Shown here: positions 5,407 to 6,575 of the stretch, piece by piece
Layout of the letters: each line of letters opens with the position of its first letter
Numbering within the stretch: position 1 is the first letter of the stretch
Origin: Mailhella sp.
Lineage (GTDB): Bacteria; Desulfobacterota; Desulfovibrionia; Desulfovibrionales; Desulfovibrionaceae
Length of the DNA stretch: 6,575 nt
Reading direction: 5' to 3'
Assembly (NCBI GenBank): GCA_024404335.1
Contig: JAKSQA010000058.1
Span: forward strand, 1-6,575
Made by a program: the position numbers and the translations under genes
The notes under the pieces: generated by a model
The model's input: the letters and a program-made list of their open reading frames with translations, nothing else
The model's database searches: none
Told to the model about the DNA's origin: nothing

Positions 5407-6372
5407 ATGAGTGACAAGAAACAAGTCCTTCTGGCCGTAAGCGCCCCGCCGTTCTGGCATTGCGGCCGCACCATCCGGTCGTTCAGCCTGCACACCCTGC
5501 TGGCGCTCGCCCCCGCCGCGGTGCTCGCCGTCATGCAGTGGGGCATCCCCGCCGCGCGCGTCATGGCGCTCGCCATGCTCGCCGCCGTGCTCACCGAGAC
5601 CGCCTGCCGCCGCGCCATGGGCGCGAAGATGACCTGGGGCGAAGACGGCACCTCCGCCATCACGGGCCTCCTGCTCGCCTTCCTGCTGCCGGCCTCCGCC
5701 CCCTGGTGGATCGTCGTCCTGGGCGCCGCAGGCGCCGTGGGCATCGGCCGCATGGCCTTCGGCGGCTACGGGGCCAACCCTGTGTGCGCCACGCTCGTCG
5801 GCTGGGCCCTCATCTACGTGTCGTACCCCCTGCCCATGGACGCCTCGGCCACGCTCCTCTCCACCGACCTCATCGACCCCCTCGCGAAGCTCAGGGCCTT
5901 CGGTGCCGACGCCGTCGGCCTCTCAAGCCTCGATCTTCTCCTCGGCCGGCAGCTGGGCGGCCTCGGCGCGGCCCAGTCGGGCGCCATCCTCCTGGGCGGC
6001 ATCTACATCGCGGCGCGCGGCATCGTGCACTGGCAGATACCGGCCGCCTTCCTGCTCGGCACCGCGGCCACGGCCTCCGTATTCTGGATCGCCGACCCGG
6101 CAGCCCATGCGGGCCCCCTCTTCCACATCTTCGGCGGCTCCACCATGCTGGCGGCGTTCTTCCTCGCCACCGAAGGATCCTGCTCGCCCCACCGCGTAAT
6201 CCCCATGTGGATCTTCGGGCTGATCGGCGGCGCGCTCGTCGTCATCATCAGGACGTTCGGCTCCTACCCCGACGGCGCGCCCTTCGCCGTCATGCTCATC
6301 AACCTGCTGGCGCCCATGTGCTCCGTCATCCCGACGTTCCCCTTCGGCTACCGCAACGGAGGAAGAAGATGA
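5407..6372 (+). CDS. rnfD: RnfD membrane subunit of Rnf complex, lacking the usual flavin-attachment motif
   Basis: This 321-residue integral membrane protein has about nine or ten hydrophobic helices, and its length is usual for RnfD. Family signatures are DGTSAITGLLLAFLLP (80-95), FGGYGANPVCATLVGWA (118-134), LLGGIYIAARGIVHWQIP (195-212) and RTFGSYPDGAPFAVMLIN (282-299). RnfD normally carries FMN bound covalently to the threonine of an (S/T)GAT-type motif followed by PL, in the segment after the fifth helix. Here that segment reads STDLIDPLAKLR (152-163), with Asp157 where the threonine would be expected, so covalent flavinylation at that site looks lost. ATG at 5407 was chosen because the longer open frame upstream overlaps rnfC in another frame. 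The weak CGGGA site lies six bases upstream. The stop overlaps the rnfG start (ATGA at 6369-6372), indicating coupled translation. Identity is strong; the flavin loss is an alignment-by-eye inference. Confidence 0.92.
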   Translation: MSDKKQVLLAVSAPPFWHCGRTIRSFSLHTLLALAPAAVLAVMQWGIPAARVMALAMLAAVLTETACRRAMGAKMTWGEDGTSAITGLLLAFLLPASAPWWIVVLGAAGAVGIGRMAFGGYGANPVCATLVGWALIYVSYPLPMDASATLLSTDLIDPLAKLRAFGADAVGLSSLDLLLGRQLGGLGAAQSGAILLGGIYIAARGIVHWQIPAAFLLGTAATASVFWIADPAAHAGPLFHIFGGSTMLAAFFLATEGSCSPHRVIPMWIFGLIGGALVVIIRTFGSYPDGAPFAVMLINLLAPMCSVIPTFPFGYRNGGRR

Positions 6373-6575
6373 AAAGCATGATCCAGATGATCATCGTGCT
6401 CTCCCTGCTCTGCGGATCGGCAGGCTTCTGCCTCTCGTACCTCAAGATGAGCACGGCCGAGAAGATCGAAAGCCAGGTGCTCACCTTCGTGCAGGGCCCC
6501 GCCATCCTCGAGGTGTTCAGGGCTGCGGAGAACTCCCCCATAGCCGACCGTGCGGCATTCACGCTCAGCGACGGC
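6369..6575 (+). CDS. rnfG: RnfG subunit of Rnf complex, N-terminal part (cut by window edge)
   Basis: The first 69 residues are present and the frame is open to the right edge. The start MKSMIQMIIVLSLLCGSAGF gives one N-terminal membrane segment (about 4-25), then a charged periplasmic start with KMSTAEKIESQ (30-40), as in RnfG proteins. RnfG is a single-span periplasmic flavoprotein with FMN attached to threonine in an SGAT-type motif; that region lies beyond the window and cannot be checked. Identification rests on position directly after rnfD, the ATGA overlap with its stop, and topology, since the sequence seen is short. In cytochrome-linked Rnf systems RnfG is a likely electron donor or acceptor for the periplasmic cytochrome. 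Confidence 0.82.
   Translation, partial: MKSMIQMIIVLSLLCGSAGFCLSYLKMSTAEKIESQVLTFVQGPAILEVFRAAENSPIADRAAFTLSDG

Noticed and set aside
3846..5753. Very long minus-strand open frame (635 codons) opposite the cytochrome, rnfC and rnfD.
   Set aside because: It is an antisense shadow of high-GC genes with no recognisable motif; the plus strand encodes clear heme and iron-sulfur proteins.

Overview
The window looks like chromosomal DNA from a high-GC anaerobic sulfate- or sulfite-reducing deltaproteobacterium of the Desulfovibrio type (Desulfovibrionaceae). The main reason is the gene order decaheme cytochrome c - rnfC - rnfD - rnfG, which is the arrangement known from Desulfovibrio (dhcA-rnf). 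Gene identities are assigned from motifs I recognise. No database search was run.

Layout. Positions 1-2731 are read leftwards (minus strand) as one compact group: ubiX (2731-2168), a 124-residue protein resembling the LpdD-like prenyl-FMN chaperone family (2167-1793), a ubiD-family decarboxylase (1788-451), and the first 122 codons of a TrpB2-type tryptophan synthase beta chain (367 to the left edge). The first three are packed end to end and each has a ribosome binding site. UbiX makes prenyl-FMN, the middle protein may deliver it, and UbiD uses it to (de)carboxylate an aromatic or unsaturated acid. The substrate is unknown, but the adjoining TrpB2 makes an indole-type substrate worth testing.

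Positions 2732-3341 are a 610-base divergent intergenic region whose right half is markedly AT-rich compared with the genes. It holds a GTGA-N6-TCAC palindrome, a near-perfect palindrome with 9-base arms whose right half-site recurs 90 bases upstream, a 12-base GGCC palindrome, and weak sigma-70-like promoters facing each way.

Positions 3342-6575 are read rightwards: a membrane-anchored or exported decaheme cytochrome c, rnfC, rnfD, and the first 69 codons of rnfG. Rnf is an ion-translocating complex linking ferredoxin to NAD or, in some anaerobes, to a cytochrome c pool.

The most interesting point is that both flavin-handling subunits visible here look altered. RnfC keeps its two 4Fe-4S motifs but lacks the glycine-rich FMN/NADH loop. 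RnfD lacks the (S/T)GAT-type flavin-attachment threonine in its usual place. Together with the adjacent decaheme cytochrome, this suggests a variant Rnf that exchanges electrons with periplasmic cytochrome c rather than, or as well as, NAD(H).
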